Shown here one piece after another: positions 7,159 to 14,869 of a DNA stretch of 22,240 nt. Within the stretch, counting starts at the first letter, position 1. Each line of letters opens with the position of its first letter. The notes under the pieces are model-generated. The model worked only from the letters and a program-made list of their open reading frames with translations. It searched no databases and was not told the origin of the DNA. A program made the position numbers and the translations under genes. The stretch is from DASYYE01 sp035946955 (GTDB taxonomy: Bacteria; Actinomycetota; Actinomycetes; Streptosporangiales; Streptosporangiaceae): contig DASYYE010000275.1 of the NCBI GenBank assembly GCA_035946955.1, forward strand, positions 1-22,240. The letters are read 5' to 3'.

Positions 7159-7281
7159 TGCTAGTTTCGCTCGCCTCCCGGGGCGCCTGGAGGTGCCGCC
7201 TTCCCTCGTGGCTCCCACGCTCGCTGCGCTCGCTCCTCGCTCCTCAGCCCAGGCGGCACCGCGCCCCTCCGGCTCGCTCGC
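7159..7281 (-). repeat. Dispersed purine-rich intergenic repeat, copy A
   Basis: Read on the minus strand this segment runs from GCGAGCGAGCCGG through ...GAGCGAGCGCAGCGAGCG..., GAGGGAAGGCGGC and GGAGGCGAGCG to ACTAGCA. The same order of blocks is found at 17359-17476 on the plus strand with roughly three-quarters identity by eye. It lies between the DUF1707 and carbonic anhydrase genes in their transcription direction. It contains no open frame with a credible start and ribosome site. The segment 7015-7158 between this repeat and the carbonic anhydrase holds only that gene's leader. Confidence 0.75.
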
Positions 7282-7347
7282 TGCAGGGGTTTAACTACCT
7301 GCCAATACCCGCGGAGGCCCCCGCACACCGCGCGTTCGCCGAACTCG

Positions 7348-7394
7348 CCCGCCGCCCGGTGGCAGGCACCTCGGGCGGCGGGGCTAGCAGCCCC
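7348..7394 (-). terminator. Strong GC-rich terminator hairpins after the DUF1707 gene
   Basis: CCCGCCGCCCG (7348-7358) pairs with CGGGCGGCGGG (7372-7382), an 11-bp perfect stem with a 13-base loop. An adjoining alternative hairpin, GGGGCT (7380-7385) with AGCCCC (7389-7394), touches the last base of the stop codon. Both lie just after the minus-strand DUF1707 gene and would end the pspC/DUF1707 transcript. Confidence 0.65.
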
Positions 7395-7870
7395 TAACAG
7401 CGACGGTGAGCGGTCAACCGCCACACCAGGAACACCGCGAGTGCGACCCAGACCCACGTCGAGAACCCCCAGAAGAACAGGGTGTGCAGCATGCCCTGCA
7501 CGACACTGGCCACCACAAGCACGGCGAGCACCAGCACCAGCACCCGGATGAGCCGGGAGAACCCGGACGGCCTGCCCTGGCGCCAGTCACGTCGCCGCAG
7601 GGCGGCGGGCGGCGGGCCCGGTGGCGGGTCCTTGGGCGGCAGGTCGGCGAGTAGCGGACGCAGGTCTGACTGGGTCTTGGCGTTCATCGCCTGCTCGACC
7701 CGCTCGGTGAACTCCGTGTGGTCCAGGCGTCCATCCGCATAGTGCTCGGCCAGGCGGTCGGCCACCTCGGACCGTTCCGCGTCCGAGACGCGCAGGTCGG
7801 CCTGGGGGTAGACGGAACGGATGCGGGATGCGGCCTTGGCTGTCCAGGGCGAGCCCCACGACGCTGACAT
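7394..7870 (-). CDS. DUF1707 (SHOCT-like) membrane protein
   Basis: The start is ATG 7870, with a near-perfect AAGGAGG nine bases upstream. The 158-residue protein has an N-terminal DUF1707 domain (about residues 23-78: DLRVSDAERSEVADRLAEHYADGRL...), which is a short helical SHOCT-like module. A Pro-rich linker and two closely spaced hydrophobic segments follow (VLVLVLAVLVVASVVQGML and WVWVALAVFLVW). Its function is unknown; such proteins are common in actinobacteria next to envelope-stress genes. It lies 38 bases after pspC on the same strand, so the two are probably co-transcribed. Confidence 0.8.
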   Translation of the reverse strand: MSASWGSPWTAKAASRIRSVYPQADLRVSDAERSEVADRLAEHYADGRLDHTEFTERVEQAMNAKTQSDLRPLLADLPPKDPPPGPPPAALRRRDWRQGRPSGFSRLIRVLVLVLAVLVVASVVQGMLHTLFFWGFSTWVWVALAVFLVWRLTAHRRC

Positions 7871-7908
7871 GTTGGTACGACCTCCTTGGTCAGGTATCCG
7901 GGACTTGG

Positions 7909-8214
7909 TCACCGGGCCGGTGTGTCCGGCGGCACGTCGGCGGGTGAGGGGTGATGGGGCTGGATGAACTGGCCCGCGATCGACTGCTCCGCGCCCTCTT
8001 CGGGAATGAGCAGCCAGCCAGCGAGGTAGACGGGGATGGCAGCGCCGCCCATGACGGCGAACACGGCCAGGACGATGCGCACGATCGTGACGTCCACACC
8101 GACGTAGCGGGCTACGCCGCTGGCCACCCCGCCCAGCATCCGGTCGTCCAGCGGACGGTACAGAGACTGCGCCCGGGGCTGGCCCGCGGGCTCGGAACTG
8201 TTTGTTGTGCTCAT
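7909..8214 (-). CDS. PspC-domain membrane protein
   Basis: The start is ATG 8214 (MSTTNSSEPAG); an upstream in-frame extension lacks a better ribosome site. The 101-residue protein contains LYRPLDDRMLGGVASGVARYVGVDVTIVRI (residues about 18-47), the PspC signature, followed by a hydrophobic helix (VLAVFAVMGGAAIPVYLAGWLLIP) and a short acidic/proline tail. PspC proteins sense or transmit envelope stress. The gene is divergent from a histidine kinase that carries its own PspC domain, with 131 bases between the two starts. This supports a shared envelope-stress circuit. Confidence 0.85.
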   Translation of the reverse strand: MSTTNSSEPAGQPRAQSLYRPLDDRMLGGVASGVARYVGVDVTIVRIVLAVFAVMGGAAIPVYLAGWLLIPEEGAEQSIAGQFIQPHHPSPADVPPDTPAR

Positions 8215-8292
8215 GGCTCCCAGCCTGCCTTTACCTACGCGGGCGGCCAATCGGGAAGACCCCCTATTCGACCCTGAAGCCACCCTCAGGAG

Positions 8293-8310
8293 ATCAGGGC
8301 TGTCCCTGAT
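8293..8310. promoter_or_regulatory. 18-bp palindrome in the divergent pspC/kinase promoter region
   Basis: ATCAGGG (8293-8299) and CCCTGAT (8304-8310) are perfect inverted copies around CTGT. The site lies 35 bases before the kinase start and 78 bases before the pspC start. Its size and symmetry fit a dimeric LuxR/NarL-type regulator, so autoregulation by the downstream response regulator is likely but unproven. Further CCCTGA/TCAGG half-sites occur nearby (8273-8290). Confidence 0.5.
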
Positions 8311-8345
8311 GGCCGTGTACTGGCTTTCGGCATGACAATGGAGCT

Positions 8346-9623
8346 GTGCACGACCACTGGCCGCACGGGCGGCGTCACTGGTGGGCCCCGGAGTGCGGGC
8401 CGTTGCGCCGCAAGCCGGAGGGCGCGCTGGCCGGCGGGGTGGCGGCCGGGGTCGCGGCGCGGACAGGGTTCGACGTTGGCGCCGTGCGGGTGGCGTTCGT
8501 CATCACCTCTCTCGCGTTTGGCTTTGGGGCGGCCGCCTACGTCCTGGCCTGGCTGTTGCTGCCCGCCGAGGGTGAGAACACCACCATCGCGAGCAGGGCC
8601 ATGTCCGACCGGCGGGGCATCACGCTCGCCAGCGGCCTGGCGTCGCTGCTGATCACGCTGTTCGTCATCGCGTCGCTGCTGGGCGCTGGCTGGCTCAGCT
8701 CAGCAGCCTGGCAGATCGTCATCAGCGGGACCGGCCTGGTGCTGGTCCTGCGCAATGCCACAGCGGGTGAGCAGGCGGCGGTCCGACGGCTGGCCGAGCC
8801 GCTGGCGAGTGTGGCTGAGGGCGCCCGGCGCTCCCCGACGCTGGCGCGCCTGGCCGTAGCGGGCGTGCTGCTGGTCGGCGGCCTGGCCCTGCTGCTGTCC
8901 GGGCACCAGAGACTGTCCCTGCTGCGGCCACTGGGTGGCACTGCCCTGGTGGTGGCCGGGATCGTGCTGGTGTTTGGCCCCTGGTGGCTGCGCATCCTGC
9001 GTGACCTCGGGGTGGAGCGCCAGGCCCGGGCCCGGGCGGAAGAACGGGCCGACATGGCCGCGCGGGTGCACGACTCGGTGCTGCAGACCCTTGCGATGAT
9101 CCAGCGCCGCGCGGACGACCCACAGCGGGTCATCCAGCTGGCCCGCGCCCAGGAGCGGGAGCTGCGTTCCTGGCTGTTCGACGGCAGGGCCCCCGGTTCG
9201 GTGGATGACGGCGAGACGTTCGCCGCCGGGATCCGGGCGATCCAGCAGGAGGTCGAGGCGCAGTACGGGATCGCGGTGGAGGCGGTCACCGTCGGAGACT
9301 GTGAGGTGGACGATGATCTGGCCGCGCTGCTGGCAGCGGCACGCGAGGCGACCGTCAATGCGGGGAAGTGGTCCGGGGCGCAGGTGGTCTCGGTCTTCGC
9401 CGAGGTGGAGGCCGCCGCGGTGTCGGTGTTCGTGCGCGACCGCGGTAAGGGGTTCGACCCGGCGGACGTCCCCCGTGACCGGAAAGGGCTGGCCGAGTCG
9501 GTCCATGCCAGGATGACGCGGCGGGGTGGTGCCGTGACCGTGCACAGCGTCCAGGGCGAGGGCACTGAGGTGTCCCTGACGATGCCCCGCGCCGCAGGGG
9601 AACGGCAGCCGAGCAAGCTGTGA
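8346..9623 (+). CDS. Sensor histidine kinase with N-terminal PspC domain
   Basis: The 425-residue protein starts with a PspC domain (about 20-75: LRRKPEGALAGGVAAGVAARTGFDVGAVRVAF, then a membrane helix). Three further hydrophobic segments follow (about 92-115, 120-135 and 170-220). The HisKA_3 dimerisation helix carries the phospho-acceptor in ARVHDSVLQTL (His242). The ATPase domain has the N-box EATVNAGKW (Asn338), the G1 box VRDRGKGFDP and the G2 box GEGTEVSLTMP. It should phosphorylate the response regulator, whose gene overlaps its stop by four bases (GTGA). The GTG start 8346 has GGAG only two bases before it and a -10-like GACAAT at 8334-8339, so leaderless initiation is possible. The PspC fusion suggests membrane-stress sensing. 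Confidence 0.9.
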   Translation: MHDHWPHGRRHWWAPECGPLRRKPEGALAGGVAAGVAARTGFDVGAVRVAFVITSLAFGFGAAAYVLAWLLLPAEGENTTIASRAMSDRRGITLASGLASLLITLFVIASLLGAGWLSSAAWQIVISGTGLVLVLRNATAGEQAAVRRLAEPLASVAEGARRSPTLARLAVAGVLLVGGLALLLSGHQRLSLLRPLGGTALVVAGIVLVFGPWWLRILRDLGVERQARARAEERADMAARVHDSVLQTLAMIQRRADDPQRVIQLARAQERELRSWLFDGRAPGSVDDGETFAAGIRAIQQEVEAQYGIAVEAVTVGDCEVDDDLAALLAAAREATVNAGKWSGAQVVSVFAEVEAAAVSVFVRDRGKGFDPADVPRDRKGLAESVHARMTRRGGAVTVHSVQGEGTEVSLTMPRAAGERQPSKL

Positions 9624-10396
9624 ACGCGCCCGCCAGCCCCGTGAACCCTGCCGCCCAGGGCAGGCCCACCACCCCCGCCGCCCAGGGCAGGCCCGCCACC
9701 CCCGCCGCCCAGGGACGGCCGCCCACCAACCCCGCCGCCCAGGGACGGCCACGGGTGGTCATCGTGGACGACCATGGCCTGTTCCGGTCCGGGGTCAGGT
9801 CCGAGCTCGGCGGTGCTGTCGAAGTCGCCGGGGAGGCCGACGACGTGGGCCCGGCGATCGAGGTGATCGCGAAGCTGGTACCCGACGTGGTGCTGCTGGA
9901 TGTGCACCTGCCCGGCGGCGGCGGGCAGGCGGTGGTCACGGCGACAAAGGTCACGCACCCGCAGGTACGGTTCCTCGCGCTGTCAGCGTCTGACGCTCCC
10001 GAAGACGTCATCGCGGTCATCCGGGCAGGCGCGCGGGGTTATGTGACCAAGACGATCTCCGGGCCGGAACTCGTGGCCGCGGTGCAGCGGGTGGCAGCAG
10101 GTGACGCGGTCTTCTCACCGCGGCTGGCCGGGTTCGTGCTCGACGCGTTCGCGGCGATGGCCGGTGCTGGCGGTGAGCAGCGCCCGTCGTTCGACCCTGA
10201 GCTGGACCAGCTCACGGGACGGGAGCGGGAGGTGCTCCGGCTCATCGCGCGTGGCTACACCTACAAGGAGATCGCGCGGGAGCTGGTCATCTCCATCAAG
10301 ACCGTGGAGACCCACGTCTCGTCGGTGCTGCGCAAGCTCCAGCTCTCCACCCGCCACCAGCTCACCCGCTGGGCAGCCGAGCGCCGCCTGACCTGA
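9620..10396 (+). CDS. NarL/FixJ-family response regulator (LuxR-type HTH) with repeat-bearing N-terminus
   Basis: The 258-residue protein starts at GTG 9620 inside the kinase stop region. Residues 1-44 are a low-complexity tail made of four PAAQGRP copies. The receiver domain follows, with VVIVDDHGLFRSG (acidic pair), the phosphorylation site in VVLLDVHLPG (Asp94), the conserved Ser in LALSAS and Lys in GYVTKTIS. A LuxR-type helix-turn-helix (about 194-255: LTGREREVLRLIARGYTYKEIARELVISIKTVETHVSSVLRKL) completes it. The usual site is near Asp55, so about 40 residues have been added at the front. It is the partner of the PspC kinase and probably regulates the divergent pspC operon. Confidence 0.9.
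   Translation: MNAPASPVNPAAQGRPTTPAAQGRPATPAAQGRPPTNPAAQGRPRVVIVDDHGLFRSGVRSELGGAVEVAGEADDVGPAIEVIAKLVPDVVLLDVHLPGGGGQAVVTATKVTHPQVRFLALSASDAPEDVIAVIRAGARGYVTKTISGPELVAAVQRVAAGDAVFSPRLAGFVLDAFAAMAGAGGEQRPSFDPELDQLTGREREVLRLIARGYTYKEIARELVISIKTVETHVSSVLRKLQLSTRHQLTRWAAERRLT
9644..9751 (+). repeat. 27-30-bp in-frame tandem repeat at the start of the response regulator
   Basis: Four units (9644-9667, 9668-9694, 9695-9721, 9722-9751) each encode PAAQGRP with variable Thr/Pro/Asn spacers. Units differ by only a few bases, which indicates recent slippage. The repeat lies before the receiver domain and is probably a flexible tail. Confidence 0.85.
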
Positions 10397-10413
10397 TGCG
10401 CTGACCTGATGCG
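10388..10413. repeat. 13-bp tandem duplication across the response-regulator stop codon
   Basis: CTGACCTGATGCG occurs at 10388-10400 and again at 10401-10413, followed by a partial third copy. The first copy contains the TGA stop at 10394-10396. It is probably a simple replication-slippage product. Confidence 0.8.
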
Positions 10414-10461
10414 CCTGACCCGACCGGCCTGCGTGGTTAGTTGCTGTTATCACGCTGGGTC

Positions 10462-10491
10462 TTGACCAAAGGTCCGGGTCGTGCCTGAATT
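10462..10491 (+). promoter_or_regulatory. Predicted promoter of the first GH59 gene
   Basis: TTGACC (10462-10467) and TGAATT (10486-10491) form -35 and -10-like hexamers with an 18-base spacer. The sequence TGCCTGAAT and a following stretch of about 45 bases (through TCAAT and CAAGATC..CCAG) are conserved before the second GH59 gene. TTGACC (10462) and GGTCAA (10494-10499) form an inverted repeat around the -10 region. Confidence 0.55.
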
Positions 10492-10558
10492 ATGGTCAAT
10501 TTCTCACATCACCCAACAAGATCGACCAGAACTGACCATCATCGAGCAAGGGCACACT

Positions 10559-12967
10559 ATGAGCAAGATCGCGCACGGTAGCCCACAATGGTGGGTACGC
10601 TCTTTCCCCCTCGCCATAACCGCCCTACTGACGATCCTGGGGATGCTGGCCCTTGTACCCACATCGTCCGCATACGCCCAGGCCTCGACCACGGTCACAG
10701 TCAACGGCACCCAAGGGGGCCGGGTCTTCGACGGGATCGGCGCGATCAGCGGCGGCGGTGGCAACACGGCCCTGCTCACCAGCTACCCACCCGCCCAGCA
10801 GCAGGCGATCCTTGACTACCTGTTCAAGCCCGGCTACGGGGCGGCCCTGCAGGTCCTCAAGGTGGAGATCGGCAGCGACACCAACTCCACCGACGGCTCC
10901 GAGTCGAGCATCGAGCACACCCAGGGCAGCATCGACTGCAACTCTGGCTACGAGTGGTGGCTCATGGAGCAGGCCCAGGCCCGCAACCCCGCGATCAAGT
11001 TCTACGGGCTGGCGTGGGGCGCGCCCGGCTGGGTGGGCAGCACGTTCTGGACCACGAACACCATCAACTACATCGTCGCCTGGCTCAACTGCGCCAAGTC
11101 CCACGGGCTGACCATCAGCTACCTGGGGGGCTGGAACGAGCACGGCTTCCAGACGTCCTGGTACGAGCAGCTCCGCTCCGCGCTCAACTCCGCGGGGTAC
11201 TCCGGCGTCCAGGTCGTCGCCGCGGACAGCGTCGGCTGGAGCGTGGCGTCGAGCATGGCCAGTGACCAGGTCTTCAACAACGCCGTGCAGGTGGTGGGTG
11301 TGCACTACCCCTGCGGCTACCTGTCGTCGGAGACCTCCTGCCCGTCGACCTCCACCGCGGTGGGCCTGAACAAGCCGTTGTGGGCGAGCGAGAACGGCTC
11401 GCAGGACTACAACAACGGCGCGGGGGCAATGGCCCGCGCCGACAACCGGGACTACATCGACGGCCGGATGACCGCGACCCTCAACTGGCCGCTCGTTGCG
11501 GCCATCTACACCAATATGAAGTTCGACACGGACGGCCTGGTGCTGGCCAACCAGCCGTGGTCCGGGGCGTACACAGTCGGCAAGCAGACATGGGTCACGG
11601 CGCAGACCACCCAGTTCGCCCAGCCGGGCTGGTCCTACATCGACTCGGCCAGCGGCTACCTGCAGGGCAACCGGTCCGACGGCAGCTACGTGACGCTGAA
11701 GTCGCCTGACCACTCCGACTGGAGTTCGGTCATCGAGACCATGGACGCGACCGCGGCACAGACCGTCACCTACAACGTCACCGGTGGCCTGTCGACAGGC
11801 GCCGTCCACGTGTGGAGCACCGACGTCAGCTCCACCAACCCAGCCACCTGGTTCGTCCACTCCCAAGACATCACGCCGAACAACGGCAGCTTCTCGCTGA
11901 CAGTGCAGCCCGGTTTCGTGTACTCGGTCACCACCACGACCGGCCAGGGCAAGGGCACCGCGGTCAGCCCGTCGCCAGGCCCCCTGAGCCTGCCCTACTC
12001 GGACAGCTTCAGCAGCGACCCGGTGGACGTCCAGCCGCGGTACTTCACCCAGCAGCAAGGCTCGTTCCAGGTCGAGCCGTGCACCGGCGGCCGGACGGGC
12101 AACTGCCTCACCCAGCAGACACTCCAGCAGCCAATCTTGTGGACCGCCAACTCCAACCCCTACACCATGGGCGGCAACCTGGGCTGGACCAACTACACCG
12201 TCTCCGCCGACGCACTGCTCGAACAGGCGGGTTCGGCGCAGGTGATCGGACGCGTCGGCGCACACCCCAGCGAGGCGCCCGCCGACGTCAACGACTACTA
12301 CCTGCAAGTCTCCAACACCGGTGCATGGTCCATCGTGCGCAGCAGCACCTCACCCAGCCTGACCACACTGGCCAGCGGCACCGTGAGCGCCCCGGGCACC
12401 GGCACCTGGACCCACCTGTCGCTGACCCTCAACGGATCCTCGATCAGCGGGGCCATCAACGGCCACACCGTGGCCACCGTGTCCGACAGCGGCTACGCGG
12501 CGGGCATGGCCGGCCTCGGCACCGCCGGGTACACCGGCGCCCAGTTCGCCAACCTGTCGGTAACACCGGTCGGCTCGCAGGCTCCCACCGGCCCGATCGT
12601 CGCGGGTGACGACTCCTCGAAGTGTGTGGACGACCGGGGGTTCGGCACGGCCAACGGCACGGTCGTGGAGATGTGGGACTGCAACGGCGGCACGAACCAG
12701 CAGTGGACCATCGAGACCGACGGCACCATCCAGGTCTTCGGCAAGTGCCTGGACATCGTCGGCGGCGACACCGCCAACGGCACGCTGGTCGACCTGTGGA
12801 CCTGCAACGGCGGCACCAACCAGCAATGGAAGGCCGCCAATGGCACGCTGGTCAACCCCGCATCGGGCAAGTGCCTGGACGACCCGGGCTTCAACACCGC
12901 CAATGGCACCCAGCTAGACATCTGGACCTGCAATGGCGGCACCAACCAGCAGTGGACCCTCCCCTGA
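10559..12967 (+). CDS. Secreted GH59 (galactocerebrosidase-like) beta-galactosidase with C-terminal ricin-B/CBM13 module
   Basis: The start is ATG 10559 after AAGGG (10548-10552), giving 802 residues. A signal peptide (1-40) ends at AYA-QA. The remainder follows the GALC layout: TIM barrel (about 50-345) with VFDGIGAISGGGGN and ILDYLFKPGYGAALQVLKVEIG, a beta-sandwich (to about 465) and the GALC-type lectin domain (about 475-672). GH59 enzymes hydrolyse beta-galactosyl bonds with retention. The acid/base Glu is in GGWNEHG (Glu194) and the nucleophile in LWASENGS (Glu278). Residues 677-802 are an added ricin-type beta-trefoil with three NQQW repeats, which should bind galactosides. The substrate (galactolipid, arabinogalactan or another beta-galactan) cannot be decided. 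A paralogue lies at 14938-17355. Confidence 0.9.
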   Translation: MSKIAHGSPQWWVRSFPLAITALLTILGMLALVPTSSAYAQASTTVTVNGTQGGRVFDGIGAISGGGGNTALLTSYPPAQQQAILDYLFKPGYGAALQVLKVEIGSDTNSTDGSESSIEHTQGSIDCNSGYEWWLMEQAQARNPAIKFYGLAWGAPGWVGSTFWTTNTINYIVAWLNCAKSHGLTISYLGGWNEHGFQTSWYEQLRSALNSAGYSGVQVVAADSVGWSVASSMASDQVFNNAVQVVGVHYPCGYLSSETSCPSTSTAVGLNKPLWASENGSQDYNNGAGAMARADNRDYIDGRMTATLNWPLVAAIYTNMKFDTDGLVLANQPWSGAYTVGKQTWVTAQTTQFAQPGWSYIDSASGYLQGNRSDGSYVTLKSPDHSDWSSVIETMDATAAQTVTYNVTGGLSTGAVHVWSTDVSSTNPATWFVHSQDITPNNGSFSLTVQPGFVYSVTTTTGQGKGTAVSPSPGPLSLPYSDSFSSDPVDVQPRYFTQQQGSFQVEPCTGGRTGNCLTQQTLQQPILWTANSNPYTMGGNLGWTNYTVSADALLEQAGSAQVIGRVGAHPSEAPADVNDYYLQVSNTGAWSIVRSSTSPSLTTLASGTVSAPGTGTWTHLSLTLNGSSISGAINGHTVATVSDSGYAAGMAGLGTAGYTGAQFANLSVTPVGSQAPTGPIVAGDDSSKCVDDRGFGTANGTVVEMWDCNGGTNQQWTIETDGTIQVFGKCLDIVGGDTANGTLVDLWTCNGGTNQQWKAANGTLVNPASGKCLDDPGFNTANGTQLDIWTCNGGTNQQWTLP

Positions 12968-13036
12968 GACACCGCTCGCCCGACCGAACTCGCTCCACTG
13001 AAAGGGCCGTTCACGCCCCCTGAAAGGAAAGATGCC

Positions 13037-14692
13037 GTGCACAAACGCTTGGTGGTGGCGCTTGCCACCGTGACGCTCGGGCTGAGCGCGGCGGCCGTGC
13101 CAGCGCTGACACTTGCCGGGCCAGCATCAGCGGCCCAGCAGGGCACCCCGGCGGTCTCGGGTTCCCGGCACAACGCGTTCGTCAGTCACCGCGACGCGCT
13201 CATCCGGGAGCAGCGCCTGTACGGGTACCTGCCACGACCGCCCATGCCACCGGGCCTGGCGAACCGGCCAGGCACGCCTGCCGCACCACCCGCCGCCAGC
13301 GTTGGGGACGGCCGGACACCGGTGGCCGGTCCCACGTGGGCCGGGGTCCGCGACACCCGGTACGCGCCGGGTGACCCGACCGACGCGGTCGGCCCATCGA
13401 GCTACATAGCGATGGTCAACACGATGATGGCCATCTACAGCAGGTCCGGGACGCTGGTCACCTCCGCCTCGGCGAACGTCCTCACCCCCGGCGTCAGCGC
13501 GAACGACCTGGCCGACCCCCAGGTGATGTGGGATCCCGCCACCAACCGCTTCTACTACTCGATGATCGATGTGCCTGCTGGCAAGATCGAACTCGGGTTC
13601 TCCAAGAGCGCCAACCCGACGTCGATCCCGGGCAGCTTCTGCGACTACCTCATGGACTTCGGGTATGGCGCTGCCCTGCCGGACTACCAGAAACTGGGTT
13701 CGACCACACATGACCTGCTGATCGGTGCCAACGTCTTCCCCAACGACCCCAACGCCGCCATCCACGCCGATGTGGCGTGGATGTCCAAGCCAGCAGGCAC
13801 GGGCACGATCACGACCTGCCCGGCCCAGTCCAGCTTCAAGACCGGCAAGGAAACCAACCTGCTCGACCACAGCCTCGCCGGGCAGGGCTGGACTCCGATA
13901 CCGGCGCAGCAGGCCGACCCGTCCACTACCGGCTGGGTGGTGGCTGAGCCGATCGACCCGGGCATCGACTCAAAGGGAATCATTGACCTGTACAAGGCGA
14001 CCGAGAACGCCGACGGCACGGTGAGCATCCAGAAGACGGCCACCACGGTCACCGTGCCGTTCTACGACGACCCGAGCACGGTCCCGGCCGAGCAGGCGGG
14101 CACCTCGGACACCCTCGACCCGCTGGACTCGCGGTTCACCCACGCCGTGTCGGCGACCGACCCGGACCACGGCGGGGCGATGGCGGTGTGGACCGCGCAC
14201 ACCGTCCTCGACGGCAGCGCCACGAGTGGTACCAGCGAGGTTCGCTGGTATGAGATCAACGTCGCCGGGCACAGCGTCTTCCAGTCCGGGACCATCACCA
14301 ATCCCGGCGGCTGGGCGTTCAACGGCGTGGTCTCGCCCGACCGTACGGTCAACGTGAGTGGGGCGGCGCACGGTGGCGACATGGTGCTCAACTTCAACAC
14401 CTCCTCGGCGAGCCAGCCGGTGGCGGTGGACATGGTCTCGAAGATAGGCAGCCAGCCGGTGTCTGGCGTCGTGAAGCTGTTCACCTCACCAGGACCCGAC
14501 CAGGGCCTTGACTGTGTAGCGCTCGGGGGCGCCTGCCGGTGGGGCGACTACGCGGGTGCGGTCCCTGACCCAGCGGCAAGCCTGACCGCCGCTACCGGCC
14601 GGGTCTGGCTGAGCCAGATGACCAGCACCGGCGGCGGAGTCAGCAGCACCAAGGGCGAGTGGTCGACCTTCGACTGGGCCGCCACCCCGTAA
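13037..14692 (+). CDS. Secreted protein of unknown function, probably a beta-propeller
   Basis: GTG 13037 follows GAAAGGAAAG (13022-13031). The 551-residue product has a signal peptide (cleavage near ASA-AQ, residue 32), a Pro/Ala-rich segment to about residue 100, then repeated strand-rich blocks. Blocks such as DPTDAVGPSSYIAMVNTMMAIY, DPQVMWDPATNRFYYSMID, DYQKLGSTTHDLLIGANVF and GEWSTFDW resemble sialidase-like or other beta-propeller proteins in which each blade displays 'vGp..i' and 'Dp.v.yd...nrfy'. I see no complete Asp-box series or obvious catalytic set, so enzymatic activity is not claimed. It begins 69 bases after the first GH59 gene with no clear terminator between, so the two are probably co-transcribed; a strong terminator follows it. 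A role in binding or processing the same galactosyl substrate is inferred. Confidence 0.65.
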   Translation: MHKRLVVALATVTLGLSAAAVPALTLAGPASAAQQGTPAVSGSRHNAFVSHRDALIREQRLYGYLPRPPMPPGLANRPGTPAAPPAASVGDGRTPVAGPTWAGVRDTRYAPGDPTDAVGPSSYIAMVNTMMAIYSRSGTLVTSASANVLTPGVSANDLADPQVMWDPATNRFYYSMIDVPAGKIELGFSKSANPTSIPGSFCDYLMDFGYGAALPDYQKLGSTTHDLLIGANVFPNDPNAAIHADVAWMSKPAGTGTITTCPAQSSFKTGKETNLLDHSLAGQGWTPIPAQQADPSTTGWVVAEPIDPGIDSKGIIDLYKATENADGTVSIQKTATTVTVPFYDDPSTVPAEQAGTSDTLDPLDSRFTHAVSATDPDHGGAMAVWTAHTVLDGSATSGTSEVRWYEINVAGHSVFQSGTITNPGGWAFNGVVSPDRTVNVSGAAHGGDMVLNFNTSSASQPVAVDMVSKIGSQPVSGVVKLFTSPGPDQGLDCVALGGACRWGDYAGAVPDPAASLTAATGRVWLSQMTSTGGGVSSTKGEWSTFDWAATP

Positions 14693-14736
14693 TGCCGGGA
14701 GCGTGTACCTGACCACCGCTCACTGAGGTGAGGAAC

Positions 14737-14767
14737 CGGGTGCGCGGCAGTATCCGCCGCGCACCCG
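14737..14767 (+). terminator. Strong terminator hairpin after the propeller-like gene
   Basis: CGGGTGCGCGGC (14737-14748) pairs perfectly with GCCGCGCACCCG (14756-14767), a 12-bp stem with a 7-base loop, 44 bases after the stop codon. It separates the first GH59/propeller transcript from the second GH59 gene. Confidence 0.75.
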
Positions 14768-14816
14768 TCCTGCGGGGCCACGCCATCCGTCCCTCATGTG
14801 CGCCAGCGGGCACGGT

Positions 14817-14830
14817 TGAAAGCGCTTTCA
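14817..14830. promoter_or_regulatory. LacI-type operator palindrome
   Basis: TGAAAGCGCTTTCA is a perfect 14-bp palindrome with the central CG typical of LacI/GalR-family operators. It lies nine bases upstream of the -35 box of the second GH59 gene. Sugar-responsive LacI-type regulators often control glycoside hydrolases in actinobacteria. The cognate regulator is not in the window, and no such palindrome precedes the first GH59 gene. Confidence 0.65.
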
Positions 14831-14838
14831 CTCAACCC

Positions 14839-14869
14839 TTGACCCCCGGTGGAGTCCCATGCCTGAATA
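14839..14869 (+). promoter_or_regulatory. Predicted promoter of the second GH59 gene
   Basis: TTGACC (14839-14844) and TGAATA (14864-14869) are spaced by 19 bases. The -10 region sits in the block TGCCTGAAT.ATG.TCAAT, which is shared with the promoter of the first GH59 gene, and the conserved leader continues to about 14914 (CAAGATC..CCAG). Confidence 0.55.

Noticed and set aside
9644..9751. A CRISPR-like array
   Set aside because: The repeats are in-frame 27-30-bp coding units without unique spacers, inside the response-regulator gene.
10625..12307. A 560-codon open frame on the minus strand opposite the first GH59 gene, and similar long frames over the second
   Set aside because: The composition is low-complexity Val/Gly/Arg, there is no start with a ribosome site, and the opposite strand encodes a clear secreted enzyme.
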